Assembly: GCF_900111865.1 (NCBI RefSeq)
Contig: NZ_FOJS01000004.1
Span: forward strand, 14,679-78,678
Reading direction: 5' to 3'
Length of the DNA stretch: 64,000 nt
Source: Parageobacillus thermantarcticus
Lineage (GTDB): Bacteria > Bacillota > Bacilli > Bacillales > Anoxybacillaceae
Below the pieces are notes generated by a model. That model worked only from the letters and a program-made list of their open reading frames with translations, was not told the origin of the DNA and ran no database searches. Shown here one piece after another: positions 10,161-19,727 of this stretch. Each line of letters starts with the position of its first letter. Positions within the stretch are counted from its first letter, which is position 1. The position numbers were made by a program, and so were the translations under genes.

Positions 10161-10199
10161 CCCAGATAAAATTTTACATAGTTCTATGAATAAAGTCAA
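10161..10199 (-). promoter_or_regulatory. pyrG promoter with GGGC initiation site
   Basis: Minus strand TTGACT (10199-10194), 17-base spacer, TAAAAT (10176-10171), then seven bases to GGGCTC beginning at 10163. Starting at GGG next to C is the arrangement that lets polymerase slip and add G residues when CTP is low. Confidence 0.8.
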
Positions 10200-10206
10200 G
10201 AGAATA

Positions 10207-10752
10207 TTATTCCTCTTCTTCTGGATCATCAATATCTAAATCTTCATCCAGTTCGTCGTCCCCTAAGTCAAATTCGTCGTCACCAAGAAGTTCATCATCA
10301 AACGCTTCATCGCCAAGGTCAAATTCGTCATCTTCAAGAAGTTCGTCTTCATCGAGATCAAGCTCATCTTCGTCGTATTCGTCAAGATCATCGTAATCGA
10401 TATCTTCATCATCGATGTCATCGTAGTCATCATAATCATCGATCGCTTTTTTCTTCTTCTTCGGTTTGGTGATCGTCACCGTTTCGTCTTCCGTTTGATC
10501 GAACGGATACCAAACGCGCAATCCCCATACATTCTCCCCGACGCAAATAAAGCGACCATCAATATTTAAATCTGTATAATATTGAGCAAGACGCTTTTTA
10601 ATTTCTTGCTCAGACAAACCGATCAGCGCAGCAACTTCGTTAACAAGCTGTTGGAACGATAACGCTTCCTTTTTTTCGGATAAAACGAGACTAGCGAGTT
10701 CGACAAACGACATTTCTCGCAATTCCTCTTGAGAGTATTGCTGCAAACTCAA
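10207..10752 (-). CDS. rpoE: RNA polymerase delta subunit
   Basis: Delta subunit of Gram-positive RNA polymerase, which speeds core recycling and sharpens promoter selectivity. The N-terminal half (about 90 residues, QQYSQEELREMSFVELA to LRVWYPFDQ) is the folded HARE-HTH-type domain; it is followed by a KKKKK patch and a C-terminal half made almost only of Asp and Glu. I place the start at the TTG at 10752, since GGGGAG lies eight bases upstream and this gives the family start just before QQYSQEEL; in-frame ATGs further up would add 24 residues not found in homologues. Length is then 181 residues, close to the B. subtilis protein. Confidence 0.92.
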   Translation of the reverse strand: MSLQQYSQEELREMSFVELASLVLSEKKEALSFQQLVNEVAALIGLSEQEIKKRLAQYYTDLNIDGRFICVGENVWGLRVWYPFDQTEDETVTITKPKKKKKAIDDYDDYDDIDDEDIDYDDLDEYDEDELDLDEDELLEDDEFDLGDEAFDDELLGDDEFDLGDDELDEDLDIDDPEEEE

Positions 10753-10888
10753 ATTCGGCACTCCCCTTCTATGTAATAAACTGACAAATGAATGCGATGA
10801 ATACATACCATTCATTATAAACAAATTCTTGTTGTTTATGCTAGATCTTTACGGAAAAAAATGCGGATTTCTGTATAAAATGTTGGTC

Positions 10889-10993
10889 AAGTCCTAATTA
10901 TTGTGTAAAATTTTGCTCTTGGTCTAGCGAATTTAAGTCTTGGGAAAATCAAACTGCTTTTTGCCGTTTCTTTTTACACAAAATTTCGGACTT
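10889..10993. repeat. 105-bp intergenic repeat, copy A
   Basis: The ends are inverted repeats: AAGTCC with TTGTGTAAAA on the left, TTTTACACAA with GGACTT on the right. A second copy at 35489-35593 has the same length, the same terminal blocks and an internal identical core around AAAATCAAACTGCTTT. It lies in the icmF-rpoE gap and no gene overlaps it. It may be a small non-autonomous mobile element or a structured RNA motif. Confidence 0.8.
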
Positions 10994-11070
10994 AATCTAA
11001 ATTCGCCGGCAAACAAACCTTTCGTCAAGAAAAGCAATACATATCATAACACATATCTTTATATGCCATG

Positions 11071-11100
11071 AAAAAAGGAAATCGGCAAGCGATTTCCTTT
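11071..11100 (-). terminator. icmF terminator
   Basis: AAAGGAAATCG (11074-11084) and CGATTTCCTTT (11090-11100) form an 11-bp stem with a 5-base loop, followed on the minus strand by six T residues. It closes the fatty-acid degradation cluster. Confidence 0.9.
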
Positions 11101-11106
11101 TCCAAC

Positions 11107-14100
11107 CTACATGTTACGGCGATATTGACCGCCAACTTCATAGAGAGCGCGCGTAATTTGTCCGAGGCTAGCGACTTTGACGGTTTCCATTAACTCTTCA
11201 AAAATATTGCCTCCGCTAATCGCGACTTGTTTCAGGCGCTCTAGCGCTTCGCCAACTTTATCTTTATTTCTCTCTTGGAATTCGCGCAAGTTTTTGATTT
11301 GCCATTCTTTTTCTTCATATGTCGCGCGCGCCAGCTGCATGTTGTTCAGCTCTTCTTCAGATGGTGGATTCGGGTTAAGGAATGTGTTTACTCCGATAAT
11401 TGGAAGCTCACCGCTATGTTTTTTCGTTTCATAATACAGCGATTCGTCTTGAATTTTCCCGCGCTGATATTGCATTTCCATCGCGCCGAGCACGCCGCCG
11501 CGGTCGTTGAGGCGCTCAAATTCCCGCAACACCGCTTCTTCGACTAAATCGGTCAACTCTTCAATAATGAAAGAACCTTGAAGCGGATTTTCGTTTTTCG
11601 CCAAACCAAATTCTTTCGTAATGATCAGCTGAATCGCCATCGCTCGACGGACCGACTCTTCGGTCGGTGTAGTGATCGCTTCATCGTAGGCGTTCGTATG
11701 CAGTGAGTTACAGTTATCATAAATCGCCATTAGCGCCTGCAGCGTCGTGCGGATATCGTTAAAATCAATTTCTTGAGCGTGCAGCGAACGGCCTGATGTT
11801 TGAATATGATACTTTAATTTTTGGCTTCTCTCGTTTGCCCCGTATTTCTCGCGCATGACAATCGCCCAAATGCGCCGCGCCACGCGGCCGATGACCGAAT
11901 ATTCCGGATCCAAGCCATTGCTGAAAAAGAACGAAAGGTTCGGCGCGAAATCATCGATTTTCATGCCGCGGCTTAAATAATATTCGACGTACGTAAAACC
12001 GTTAGCAAGCGTAAACGCCAGCTGTGTAATCGGATTTGCCCCCGCTTCGGCGATATGATATCCCGATATCGAGACAGAATAATAGTTGCGCACTTTATGC
12101 TTAATAAAGTATTCTTGAATGTCCCCCATCATTTTTAACGCGAATTCCGTGGAGAAAATGCACGTGTTTTGCCCTTGGTCTTCTTTTAAAATGTCAGCTT
12201 GCACCGTACCGCGCACCGTCTGCAGCGTATATGCTTTCACTTCTTCGTATTCTTCTTTCGTCAGCGGGCGGCCCAGCTCTTTTTCCCGTTTTTCGACTTG
12301 CTGGTCGATCGCCGTGTTCATAAACATCGCTAAAATAATCGGCGCCGGACCGTTGATCGTCATCGATACAGATGTAAGCGGATCGCATAAGTCAAAACCT
12401 TTATATAATTTTTTCATATCGTCGAGCGTGCAGACGCTGACGCCGCTTTCCCCGATTTTTCCGAAAATGTCTGGACGGTAATCCGGATCTTCACCGTAAA
12501 GCGTCACCGAGTCAAACGCGGTGCTTAGGCGCTTCGCTTTATCTTCTTTACATAAATAATGAAAACGACGGTTCGTCCGTTCCGGCGTTCCTTCGCCGGC
12601 AAATTGCCGTTTTGGATCTTCTCCTTGCCGTTTAAACGGGAATACGCCTGCCGTATATGGGAATGAACCCGGAACGTTTTCTTTATACACCCAGCGCAAA
12701 ATTTCGCCGTAGTCTTTGAATTTCGGCAGCGCCACTTTCGGAATATCGAGCCCAGATAAGCTTTTTGTCGTTAATTTTGTTACGATCTCTTTATCGCGAA
12801 TTTTGGTGACGAATTGTTTTGCGGAGTATTTTGCCTTCAAATCTTCCCAAGAATCAAGAATTCGTTTTGATTCCGGCGTTAATTCATTTTCATAATGTTG
12901 CTTGAGCGCCTCGAGCGCCGCGACCACTTTTTCGCTTTCGCCGCTTTCTTTTGCCGCTTCGATCGCTCCTTCGATTTGGAACAAGCGGCGTGCAATCTCC
13001 GATTGCCGCTCAACACGTTGATGATAGTTGCGAACCGTTTCGGCGATTTCGCGCAAATAGTGGCGGCGTTCGTTCGGGATAATGACGTTATGTTTTTCGA
13101 CATTCGATACCGTTTTTAAGTTTGTTTTCCAATTGGTTCCTGCTCTTTTGTTGATAAGATCTACCAACGCGACGAATAGCGTATTTGTCCCCGGATCGTT
13201 AAATTGGCTTGCAATCGTGCCATATACCGGCATTTCTGAAAGGTCTTTATCAAACAATTGATGGCTGCGTTGATATTGTTTTTGCACTTGGCGCTTCGCG
13301 TCCTCAGAACCGCTTCGTTCAAATTTGTTGATGACGACTAAATCCGCGTAATCAATCATATCGATTTTTTCCAGCTGCGTCGGCGCCCCGAATTCACTTG
13401 TCATCACGTACATCGAAATATCGCATATTTCGGCAATCGCCGCATCGCCTTGGCCGATCCCGCTTGTTTCGACGATGATTAAATCAAAGCCCGCCGCTTT
13501 GACGACCGAGATCGCATCTTTAATCGCAAGCGACAATTCGGAACGAGAATTTCGCGTCGCCAAGCTGCGCATATAAACGCGCGGCGTGTTGATCGAATTC
13601 ATGCGAATGCGGTCACCTAAAAGCGCGCCGCCTGTTTTTTGTTTCGTCGGGTCCACCGATAAAATCGCGATTTTAATATCCGGAATTTCGTTTAAGAAGC
13701 GGCGCACTAACTCATCAGTCAGCGAGCTTTTTCCGGCCCCGCCCGTGCCGGTAATTCCAATAACCGGCGCCGGTTTTGTCATCTCTTGTACTTTTTCAAG
13801 CACCTCCTCCATCGCCGCAGCCGCTTCATGAGCAACATCGACGCGGTTTTCGCATAGCGTGATCAAGCGGGCTACCGCTTGAACATCCCCTTTTGGCAAC
13901 CGCTCCAATTCATCGGTAATTTCCGTTACAGTCGGAAAGTCGCATTGTTCGAGCATAACGTTAATCATGCCTTGCAGCCCAAGCTTGCGGCCGTCTTCCG
14001 GAGAAAAGATGCGAGCGATTCCATATTCGTGCAGTTCCTTGATTTCTCGCGGAATAATGACGCCGCCCCCGCCGCCGAAAATGCGGATGTGGGAGGCGCC

Positions 14101-14364
14101 GCGTTCTTGAAGCAGGTCGTACATATATTTAAAAAATTCCATATGACCGCCTTGATAGGAAGATACGGCAATGCCTTGGACATCTTCTTGAATGGCGGCA
14201 TTGACAATTTCATCGACAGAACGGTTATGCCCTAGATGAATCACTTCTGCGCCGCTTGCCTGCAAAATGCGGCGCATGATGTTGATCGACGCGTCATGGC
14301 CGTCAAACAAGCTTGACGCCGTCACAAACCGCACGTGATGTTTCGGGCGGTAAATGTGCGCCAT
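11107..14364 (-). CDS. icmF: Fused isobutyryl-CoA mutase IcmF
   Basis: Adenosylcobalamin-dependent mutase interconverting isobutyryl-CoA and n-butyryl-CoA, with its G-protein chaperone built in. Domains in order in 1085 residues: B12-binding domain with DGHDAS at 21-26 (the lower-ligand His23), a MeaB-type GTPase with Walker [10 protein letters not shown] at 206-214 and the base-specificity motif NKFE at 346-349, a linker, then the large substrate-binding TIM-barrel domain from about residue 560 to the end. IcmF was biochemically described from Geobacillus kaustophilus and relatives. A GGGGGAGG site precedes the ATG at 14364. It is the last gene of the acyl-CoA degradation cluster, linking branched-chain acid carbon to straight-chain beta-oxidation. 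Confidence 0.95.
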   Translation of the reverse strand: MAHIYRPKHHVRFVTASSLFDGHDASINIMRRILQASGAEVIHLGHNRSVDEIVNAAIQEDVQGIAVSSYQGGHMEFFKYMYDLLQERGASHIRIFGGGGGVIIPREIKELHEYGIARIFSPEDGRKLGLQGMINVMLEQCDFPTVTEITDELERLPKGDVQAVARLITLCENRVDVAHEAAAAMEEVLEKVQEMTKPAPVIGITGTGGAGKSSLTDELVRRFLNEIPDIKIAILSVDPTKQKTGGALLGDRIRMNSINTPRVYMRSLATRNSRSELSLAIKDAISVVKAAGFDLIIVETSGIGQGDAAIAEICDISMYVMTSEFGAPTQLEKIDMIDYADLVVINKFERSGSEDAKRQVQKQYQRSHQLFDKDLSEMPVYGTIASQFNDPGTNTLFVALVDLINKRAGTNWKTNLKTVSNVEKHNVIIPNERRHYLREIAETVRNYHQRVERQSEIARRLFQIEGAIEAAKESGESEKVVAALEALKQHYENELTPESKRILDSWEDLKAKYSAKQFVTKIRDKEIVTKLTTKSLSGLDIPKVALPKFKDYGEILRWVYKENVPGSFPYTAGVFPFKRQGEDPKRQFAGEGTPERTNRRFHYLCKEDKAKRLSTAFDSVTLYGEDPDYRPDIFGKIGESGVSVCTLDDMKKLYKGFDLCDPLTSVSMTINGPAPIILAMFMNTAIDQQVEKREKELGRPLTKEEYEEVKAYTLQTVRGTVQADILKEDQGQNTCIFSTEFALKMMGDIQEYFIKHKVRNYYSVSISGYHIAEAGANPITQLAFTLANGFTYVEYYLSRGMKIDDFAPNLSFFFSNGLDPEYSVIGRVARRIWAIVMREKYGANERSQKLKYHIQTSGRSLHAQEIDFNDIRTTLQALMAIYDNCNSLHTNAYDEAITTPTEESVRRAMAIQLIITKEFGLAKNENPLQGSFIIEELTDLVEEAVLREFERLNDRGGVLGAMEMQYQRGKIQDESLYYETKKHSGELPIIGVNTFLNPNPPSEEELNNMQLARATYEEKEWQIKNLREFQERNKDKVGEALERLKQVAISGGNIFEELMETVKVASLGQITRALYEVGGQYRRNM

Positions 14365-14447
14365 CTTTTCCTCCCCCTTTTGTCATGATGACCGTTTCTT
14401 CAGAACAGAAAACGCTCTTCCAGCTGTGTAAGTTTCTCCCTCTTTCA

Positions 14448-15080
14448 TCATCGTGACCGTTTCTTCATAATCCCCTTTAGCAGCAATTCCGTCTGCAATT
14501 CGATATATTCATCAAGCGTATATAATTTTTTTATCGCCCAGCGGCGGAACGCCCACATTTGTCCCAGCACGAAAATGTCATGGGCGAACAGCTTGATTTC
14601 TTCTTCCGTCAGCTGAAATACGCCGTTATCCACACATGTCTGCAAAATATTTTCAAACATTGCAACCATTTGGATTTCCTTGTTGAGCACGTATGGCAAC
14701 GATTCTTTGCTGAGCGATTTCACTTCCTGATACATGACGAGCACTTCATCTTGCAAATCGTCGATAACTTTAAAATAGCGGGCGATCGCTAACTTAAAGC
14801 TTTCGATCGTGCCGTGGTGGGTTTCGATATCTTTTTCCATCCGTTCGCGCACTTCATCATAAATGCGGTCGCAAACGAGATAAAGGATATCTTCTTTTTT
14901 GCGGATGTATTCATACAGCGTCCCGATACTGAATCCGGAAGCTTTCGCGATTTCCCTTGTCGTCGTCTGGTGGAAGCCTTTTTGTTTGAAAAGCGAAATC
15001 GCCCCTTTAATCATTTGGTTGCGCCTTTTTTTGACAAGCTTCTCGTCTTTGACGGATGCGATCACTTCCCGTTTTTTCAT
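14448..15080 (-). CDS. TetR-family regulator of the fatty-acid cluster
   Basis: TetR-type repressor of 210 residues. The N-terminal helix-turn-helix is clear (AISLFKQKGFHQTTTREIAKASGFSIGTLYEYIRKKEDIL, residues about 27-65); the C-terminal ligand domain is all-helical. It is encoded between acdA and icmF in the same direction, so it should be co-expressed with the genes it is likely to control. Two palindromes of TetR/FadR type (TGA...TCA) lie before fadF and mmgA and are its candidate operators; release by acyl-CoA would fit the B. subtilis FadR (YsiA) model. It is not certain that this protein, rather than a separate FadR elsewhere, binds them. Confidence 0.88.
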   Translation of the reverse strand: MKKREVIASVKDEKLVKKRRNQMIKGAISLFKQKGFHQTTTREIAKASGFSIGTLYEYIRKKEDILYLVCDRIYDEVRERMEKDIETHHGTIESFKLAIARYFKVIDDLQDEVLVMYQEVKSLSKESLPYVLNKEIQMVAMFENILQTCVDNGVFQLTEEEIKLFAHDIFVLGQMWAFRRWAIKKLYTLDEYIELQTELLLKGIMKKRSR

Positions 15081-15109
15081 AATGAATCACCTGCAATGTC
15101 CCGAAATGC

Positions 15110-16249
15110 CTATCTTGTCAGCATTCGCGAAATAACGAGCCGCTGAATTTCTTGCGTCCCTTCGTAAATTTGCGTAATTTTTGCGTCGCGCATAAATCGT
15201 TCGACCGGATAATCTTTTGTATAGCCGTTGCCGCCAAAAATTTGCACGGCATCGACCGTTACTTTCATCGCTGTATCGCCGGCAAACAGCTTCGCCATCG
15301 CCGACGCTTTGCCGTACGGCAAGCCGTTCGTCTCGAGCCATGCCGCTTGATATGTCAGCAGGCGCGCTGCTTCGATGGCGGTCGCCATATCGGCGAGTTT
15401 AAAAGCGACTCCTTGCTGCTCGGCGATCGGCTTGCCAAATTGCACCCGCTGTTTCGCGTATTCAATCGCTGCGTCCAGCGCTCCTTGCGCGATGCCGACC
15501 GCCTGTGCCGCGATTCCATTTCGTCCACCGTCAAGCGTCATCATCGCGATTTTAAATCCTTCCCCTTCCTGGCCGAGCAAGTTTTCTTTCGGAATGCGGC
15601 AATCTTCAAAAATAAGTTCGGTTGTCGGCGAGGAACGAATGCCAAGTTTTTTCTCTTTCTTCCCAAACGAAAAGCCCGGCGTGCCTTTTTCGACGATAAA
15701 CGCGCTGATGCCTTTATGGCGCTTTTCTGGATCGGTTACGGCAAAGACAACGTAAATTTCCGCTTCGCCGCCGTTGGTGATCCATACTTTCGAGCCGTTT
15801 AGGACGTAGTAGTCGCCGTCGCGCACCGCCCTCGTTTTCATCGAGGCGACGTCCGAACCGGCGCCCGGCTCAGAAAGGCCATACGCGCCAAGTTTTTCTC
15901 CCGTCGCAAGGGCGCGCAAATATTTTTGCTTTTGCTCTTCCGTGCCGAATTTGTAGATCGGCCAGCTTGCGAGCGAAATGTGCGCGGAAAGCGTCACTCC
16001 AGTAGACGCGCATACTTTCGATAGCTCCTCTATGGCGATGACATACGCCAAATAATCGCTGCCGATGCCGCCGTACTCTTCCGGCCACGGAATACCGGTA
16101 AGACCTAACTCAGCCATTTTATTAAAAATTTCGCGGTCGAACCGTTCTTGTTCATCCCGTTCAGCCGCAGTCGGCGCCACTTCTTTTTCGGCAAACTCGC
16201 GCACCATTTTCCGTATCATTTCATGTTCTTCGCTCAATTGAAAGTTCAT
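15110..16249 (-). CDS. acdA: Acyl-CoA dehydrogenase AcdA
   Basis: FAD-dependent acyl-CoA dehydrogenase, catalysing the first beta-oxidation step and passing electrons to ETF. The 379-residue product is close to B. subtilis AcdA over its length, with the flavin/substrate motifs [10 protein letters not shown] and ITNGGEA and the catalytic Glu in [16 protein letters not shown] near the C-terminus. The open frame starts five codons earlier, but GGGGGAT lies before the ATG at 16249, giving the family start MNFQLSEEH. It follows mmgC by 15 bases and is followed by the TetR gene. Confidence 0.94.
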   Translation of the reverse strand: MNFQLSEEHEMIRKMVREFAEKEVAPTAAERDEQERFDREIFNKMAELGLTGIPWPEEYGGIGSDYLAYVIAIEELSKVCASTGVTLSAHISLASWPIYKFGTEEQKQKYLRALATGEKLGAYGLSEPGAGSDVASMKTRAVRDGDYYVLNGSKVWITNGGEAEIYVVFAVTDPEKRHKGISAFIVEKGTPGFSFGKKEKKLGIRSSPTTELIFEDCRIPKENLLGQEGEGFKIAMMTLDGGRNGIAAQAVGIAQGALDAAIEYAKQRVQFGKPIAEQQGVAFKLADMATAIEAARLLTYQAAWLETNGLPYGKASAMAKLFAGDTAMKVTVDAVQIFGGNGYTKDYPVERFMRDAKITQIYEGTQEIQRLVISRMLTR

Positions 16250-16264
16250 GTCCCTATCCCCCAT

Positions 16265-17404
16265 TTATTGATATAAATATTTGCTAATGACTAGGCGTTG
16301 AATTTCGCTTGTTCCTTCGTAAATTTCACATACTTTCGCATCGCGAAACAACCGCTCGACCGGATAGTCTTTCGTATAGCCGTTGCCGCCGAAAATTTGC
16401 ACCGCTTCAATGGCGTTTTCCATCGCTGTCTTGGAAGCGAACAGTTTTGCCATCGCCGCCGCTTTGCCGCATGGCAGGCCTTGCGCCCGCAAAAACGCGG
16501 CGCGATAGACGAGCAGTTTCGTCGCTTCAACCGCCGTCGCCATATCGGCAAGCTTAAAGGCGACTCCTTGCTGTTCGGCGATCGGTTTGCCGAACTGAAT
16601 GCGTTCTTTCGCGTAAGCGGTCGCATGCTCCAACGCCGCTTCAGCAATGCCAAGCGCCTGCGCAGCGATGCCGATGCGCCCGCTATCAAGGTTGGCCATC
16701 GCGATTTTAAACCCTTGTCCTTCTTCGCCAAGCAAGTTTTCCGCCGGCACTTTCGCGTCTTCAAACATGATTTGCACGGTCCGCGACCCGTGCAGCCCCA
16801 TTTTTTTCTCATCTTTACCGATGATTAATCCCGGCGTGTCCTTTTCAACGATAAACGCGGAAATGCCGCGGCTTCCTTTTTCATTTGGATCGGTGCGGGC
16901 AAAGACGATGTACGTATCCGCCTCGCCGCCGTTGGTGATAAATATTTTCGAACCGTTTAAAATGTAACAATCTCCTTGGCGGACCGCCTTCGTTTTTAAA
17001 CTTTTCGCATCCGACCCGGCGCCCGGTTCAGTGAGGCAAAACGCCCCTAAATATTCGCCGCTGGCTAATTTCGGGACGTATTTTTTCTTTTGTTCTTCTG
17101 TGCCGAAGTACAAAATTGGGTTCGTACCGACCGACGTATGCACCGACAAAATGACGCCGACCGTCGCGCTTACTTTCGAAATTTCATGGATGGCGATAAT
17201 GTAAGAAACAAAGTCCATTCCCGCGCCGCCGTACTCCTCCGGAACGGTAATCCCCATCAGTCCAAGTTCGGCCATTTTGCTTAAAATCGGACGGGGAAAT
17301 TCGCCTCGCTCCATGCGTTCGACAAACGGAGCGATTTCCGTTCGTGCGAACTCGCGCACTACGTTCCGCATCATTTCTTGCTCTTCGGTAAAATGCAATT
17401 GCAT
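16265..17404 (-). CDS. mmgC: Acyl-CoA dehydrogenase MmgC
   Basis: Second acyl-CoA dehydrogenase, also 379 residues and about half identical to the neighbouring acdA product, so the two probably arose by duplication and differ in chain-length or branch preference. It shows [21 protein letters not shown], and the catalytic Glu in [18 protein letters not shown]. Sequence and context match B. subtilis MmgC, which works with mother-cell metabolic genes mmgA and mmgB. The ATG at 17404 has AAGGTGG upstream; the 33-codon in-frame extension overlaps the end of mmgB and is rejected. Confidence 0.93.
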   Translation of the reverse strand: MQLHFTEEQEMMRNVVREFARTEIAPFVERMERGEFPRPILSKMAELGLMGITVPEEYGGAGMDFVSYIIAIHEISKVSATVGVILSVHTSVGTNPILYFGTEEQKKKYVPKLASGEYLGAFCLTEPGAGSDAKSLKTKAVRQGDCYILNGSKIFITNGGEADTYIVFARTDPNEKGSRGISAFIVEKDTPGLIIGKDEKKMGLHGSRTVQIMFEDAKVPAENLLGEEGQGFKIAMANLDSGRIGIAAQALGIAEAALEHATAYAKERIQFGKPIAEQQGVAFKLADMATAVEATKLLVYRAAFLRAQGLPCGKAAAMAKLFASKTAMENAIEAVQIFGGNGYTKDYPVERLFRDAKVCEIYEGTSEIQRLVISKYLYQ

Positions 17405-17424
17405 GCATGCCACCTTCTTTGCGC

Positions 17425-18276
17425 TTACTCGTACGTGTAAAAGCCTCTTCCTGTTTTGCGGCCGAGCCAACCCGCTTTCACATATTTCCGCAACAATGGG
17501 CATGGACGGTATTTATCGTCACCAAATCCTTCGTGAAGCGTTTCCATAATGTACAGGCACGTATCCAATCCGATAAAGTCAGCTAATGTCAGCGGCCCCA
17601 TCGGATGGTTCATGCCGAGCTTCATTACTTCGTCGATCGCTTCTTTCGTCGCCACCCCTTCATATAACGCGTAAATCGCTTCGTTGATCATCGGCATCAA
17701 GATGCGGTTGGAGATAAAGCCCGGAAAGTCATTGACTTCAACAGGAACTTTGTTTAACTTGCGAGCGATGGCTTCAATCGTTTCATATACTTCGTCGGCG
17801 GTCGCCAACCCGCGGATAATTTCAACGAGCTTCATGACCGGAACCGGATTCATAAAGTGCATCCCGATCACTTTTTCCGCCCGCTTCGTCGCCGCTGCGA
17901 TTTCCGTAATTGGCAGCGAAGACGTATTTGTCGCCAAAATCGTGTGCGGCGGAGCGATTTCATCCAGCTGGGCAAACAAATTCGTTTTGACGTCCATGTT
18001 TTCGACCACTGCTTCAATGACTAAATCGGCTTTCGCGGCATTTTGCAAATCGGTTGAAGGAGTAAGGCGCGACAACGTCGCCGCTTTTTCCGCATCGGTC
18101 ATTTTTCCTTTTTCTACTTGACGGGATAATAATTTTTCGATATTGGCAAGCCCTTTATCGATTTGCGCTTGGCTGATGTCATGCAAGAAAACGTCATATC
18201 CCGCCATCGCGCATACTTGGGCGATGCCGGACCCCATCTGCCCGGCACCGACGACCATGATTGTCTTGACGTCCAT
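17425..18276 (-). CDS. mmgB: 3-hydroxybutyryl-CoA dehydrogenase
   Basis: NAD(P)-dependent oxidation of 3-hydroxybutyryl-CoA to acetoacetyl-CoA. Rossmann motif [13 protein letters not shown] at the N-terminus, catalytic His in [15 protein letters not shown] and the C-terminal domain with [19 protein letters not shown]. The product has 283 residues from the ATG at 18276, with AAAGGGG nine bases before it; two other ATGs lie within nine bases. Between mmgA and mmgC, as in the B. subtilis mmg operon. Confidence 0.94.
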   Translation of the reverse strand: MDVKTIMVVGAGQMGSGIAQVCAMAGYDVFLHDISQAQIDKGLANIEKLLSRQVEKGKMTDAEKAATLSRLTPSTDLQNAAKADLVIEAVVENMDVKTNLFAQLDEIAPPHTILATNTSSLPITEIAAATKRAEKVIGMHFMNPVPVMKLVEIIRGLATADEVYETIEAIARKLNKVPVEVNDFPGFISNRILMPMINEAIYALYEGVATKEAIDEVMKLGMNHPMGPLTLADFIGLDTCLYIMETLHEGFGDDKYRPCPLLRKYVKAGWLGRKTGRGFYTYE

Positions 18277-18375
18277 CATCCACATCCCCTTTGATCTTTA
18301 TGAAATTTTTGCCGCCAAATCATAATGACGAAGATAAGCAAACGATTTCTTGTGTTTGCATAAGCCGAAACGAAA

Positions 18376-19560
18376 TTATGCATCTACCTGCACCATAACG
18401 GCATCGCCTTGGCCGCCGCCGCTGCAGATCGCCGCGATCCCAATGCCGCCGCCGCGGCGTTTTAATTCATGAATTAACGTAATGATAATGCGCGCGCCGC
18501 TCGCGCCGATCGGATGACCTAACGCGACCGCGCCGCCATTGACGTTTACTTTTTCCGGATCGATGCCGGCGATTTTGATGCTAGCGAGCGCGACGGCGGC
18601 AAACGCTTCGTTAATTTCAAATAAGTCGATGTCATCGACCGTTTTCCCCGTTTTGCGAAGCAGCTCGTTGATCACCAACCCCGGCGTTTTCGGAAAGTCT
18701 TTTGCGGCAACGGCAATCGATGTATGGGCCAAAATTGTCGCGAGCGGTTTTCTTCCTTCGCGCGCCGCTCTTTCTTCGCTCATTAACACGAGCGCAGCGG
18801 CTCCATCGTTGACCCCGGGCGCGTTTCCCGCTGTTATCGTCCCTTCTGGGTCAAATACAGGAGGCAGCTTCGCCAGCTTTTCAAGAGACGTATCCTTCCG
18901 CGGCGCTTCGTCATGCTCGACCAACAGCGGCTCCCCTTTATGCTGCGGCACTTCCACCGGCACGATTTCCTCGGCCAATAATCCGGCTTCCATCGCGGCG
19001 ATCGCCCGCTGATGGCTGCGGTACGCCCATTCATCTTGTTCTTCGCGGGAAATTCCTAATTCTTTCGCCGTTTCGCCGCCGTACACCCCCATATGAACGC
19101 CGGTGAAACTGCATGTTAAACCATCATATACCATTAAATCTTTTACGGCAGAATCGCCCATTCGCAATCCCCAACGCGCATTTGGCAAAATATATGGCGC
19201 ATTGCTCATCGATTCCATTCCGCCCGCGACGACGACTTCGGCATCTCCAAGGCGAATGATTTGATCGCCAAGGGTGACGCTCCGCATTCCGGAAGCGCAC
19301 ACTTTATTAATCGTTTCCGTCCGCACTTCCCACGGAATGCCGGCATAGCGCATCGCTTGGCGGGATGGAAGCTGGCCTTGTCCTCCTTGCAGCACCGTTC
19401 CTAAAATGACTTGATCGACTTGCTCGCCGCTAACGCCGGCGCGATGAAGCGCTTCTTTCACCGCAATTCCGCCGAGCTGCGCGGCTGCAAGCGGCTTTAA
19501 CGCACCGCCGAATTTTCCAAACGGCGTGCGAACCCCGCTTAAAATCACCGTTTTTCCCAT
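18376..19560 (-). CDS. mmgA: Acetyl-CoA C-acetyltransferase (thiolase)
   Basis: Thiolase cleaving or forming acetoacetyl-CoA. The 394-residue product has the three active-site motifs: nucleophile Cys in [20 protein letters not shown] and CSGGGQGDA. The ATG at 19560 is preceded by GGGGAGAGG. It leads the mmgA-mmgB-mmgC-acdA-TetR-icmF run; a TetR-type palindrome lies in its upstream region, about 55 bases before the ribosome site, implying a second regulated promoter within the cluster. Confidence 0.95.
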   Translation of the reverse strand: MGKTVILSGVRTPFGKFGGALKPLAAAQLGGIAVKEALHRAGVSGEQVDQVILGTVLQGGQGQLPSRQAMRYAGIPWEVRTETINKVCASGMRSVTLGDQIIRLGDAEVVVAGGMESMSNAPYILPNARWGLRMGDSAVKDLMVYDGLTCSFTGVHMGVYGGETAKELGISREEQDEWAYRSHQRAIAAMEAGLLAEEIVPVEVPQHKGEPLLVEHDEAPRKDTSLEKLAKLPPVFDPEGTITAGNAPGVNDGAAALVLMSEERAAREGRKPLATILAHTSIAVAAKDFPKTPGLVINELLRKTGKTVDDIDLFEINEAFAAVALASIKIAGIDPEKVNVNGGAVALGHPIGASGARIIITLIHELKRRGGGIGIAAICSGGGQGDAVMVQVDA

Positions 19561-19618
19561 AAACCTCTCCCCTTTGTTTTCCCTATTCATATAAGAAAGC
19601 GGTTACAAAAATACAGAC

Positions 19619-19632
19619 TGAACGCTCGCTCA
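19619..19632 (-). promoter_or_regulatory. TetR/FadR-type operator before mmgA
   Basis: TGAACGCTCGCTCA is a near-perfect inverted repeat (TGARCG, two bases, CGYTCA). A possible -10 TATAAT on the minus strand lies at 19688-19683, so the operator would fall in the early transcribed region. It shares the TGA...TCA ends with the box before fadF. Confidence 0.5.
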
Positions 19633-19727
19633 ATGCGATGGTGAAAGGAAGGTGCACGAATGAAGGCACACCTTCTCTATCTATTATACTAATATTTTTA
19701 AAAATTAGAATTGTATATTCAAAATTT

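Noticed and set aside
14365..14447. TetR operator before icmF (GTCATGATGAC)
   Set aside because: The palindrome is short, lacks the TGA...TCA form of the other two boxes and lies in the tandem-duplicated spacer.
15152..16828. Plus-strand frames over the two acyl-CoA dehydrogenase genes
   Set aside because: Their similarity to each other only mirrors the homology of acdA and mmgC on the other strand.
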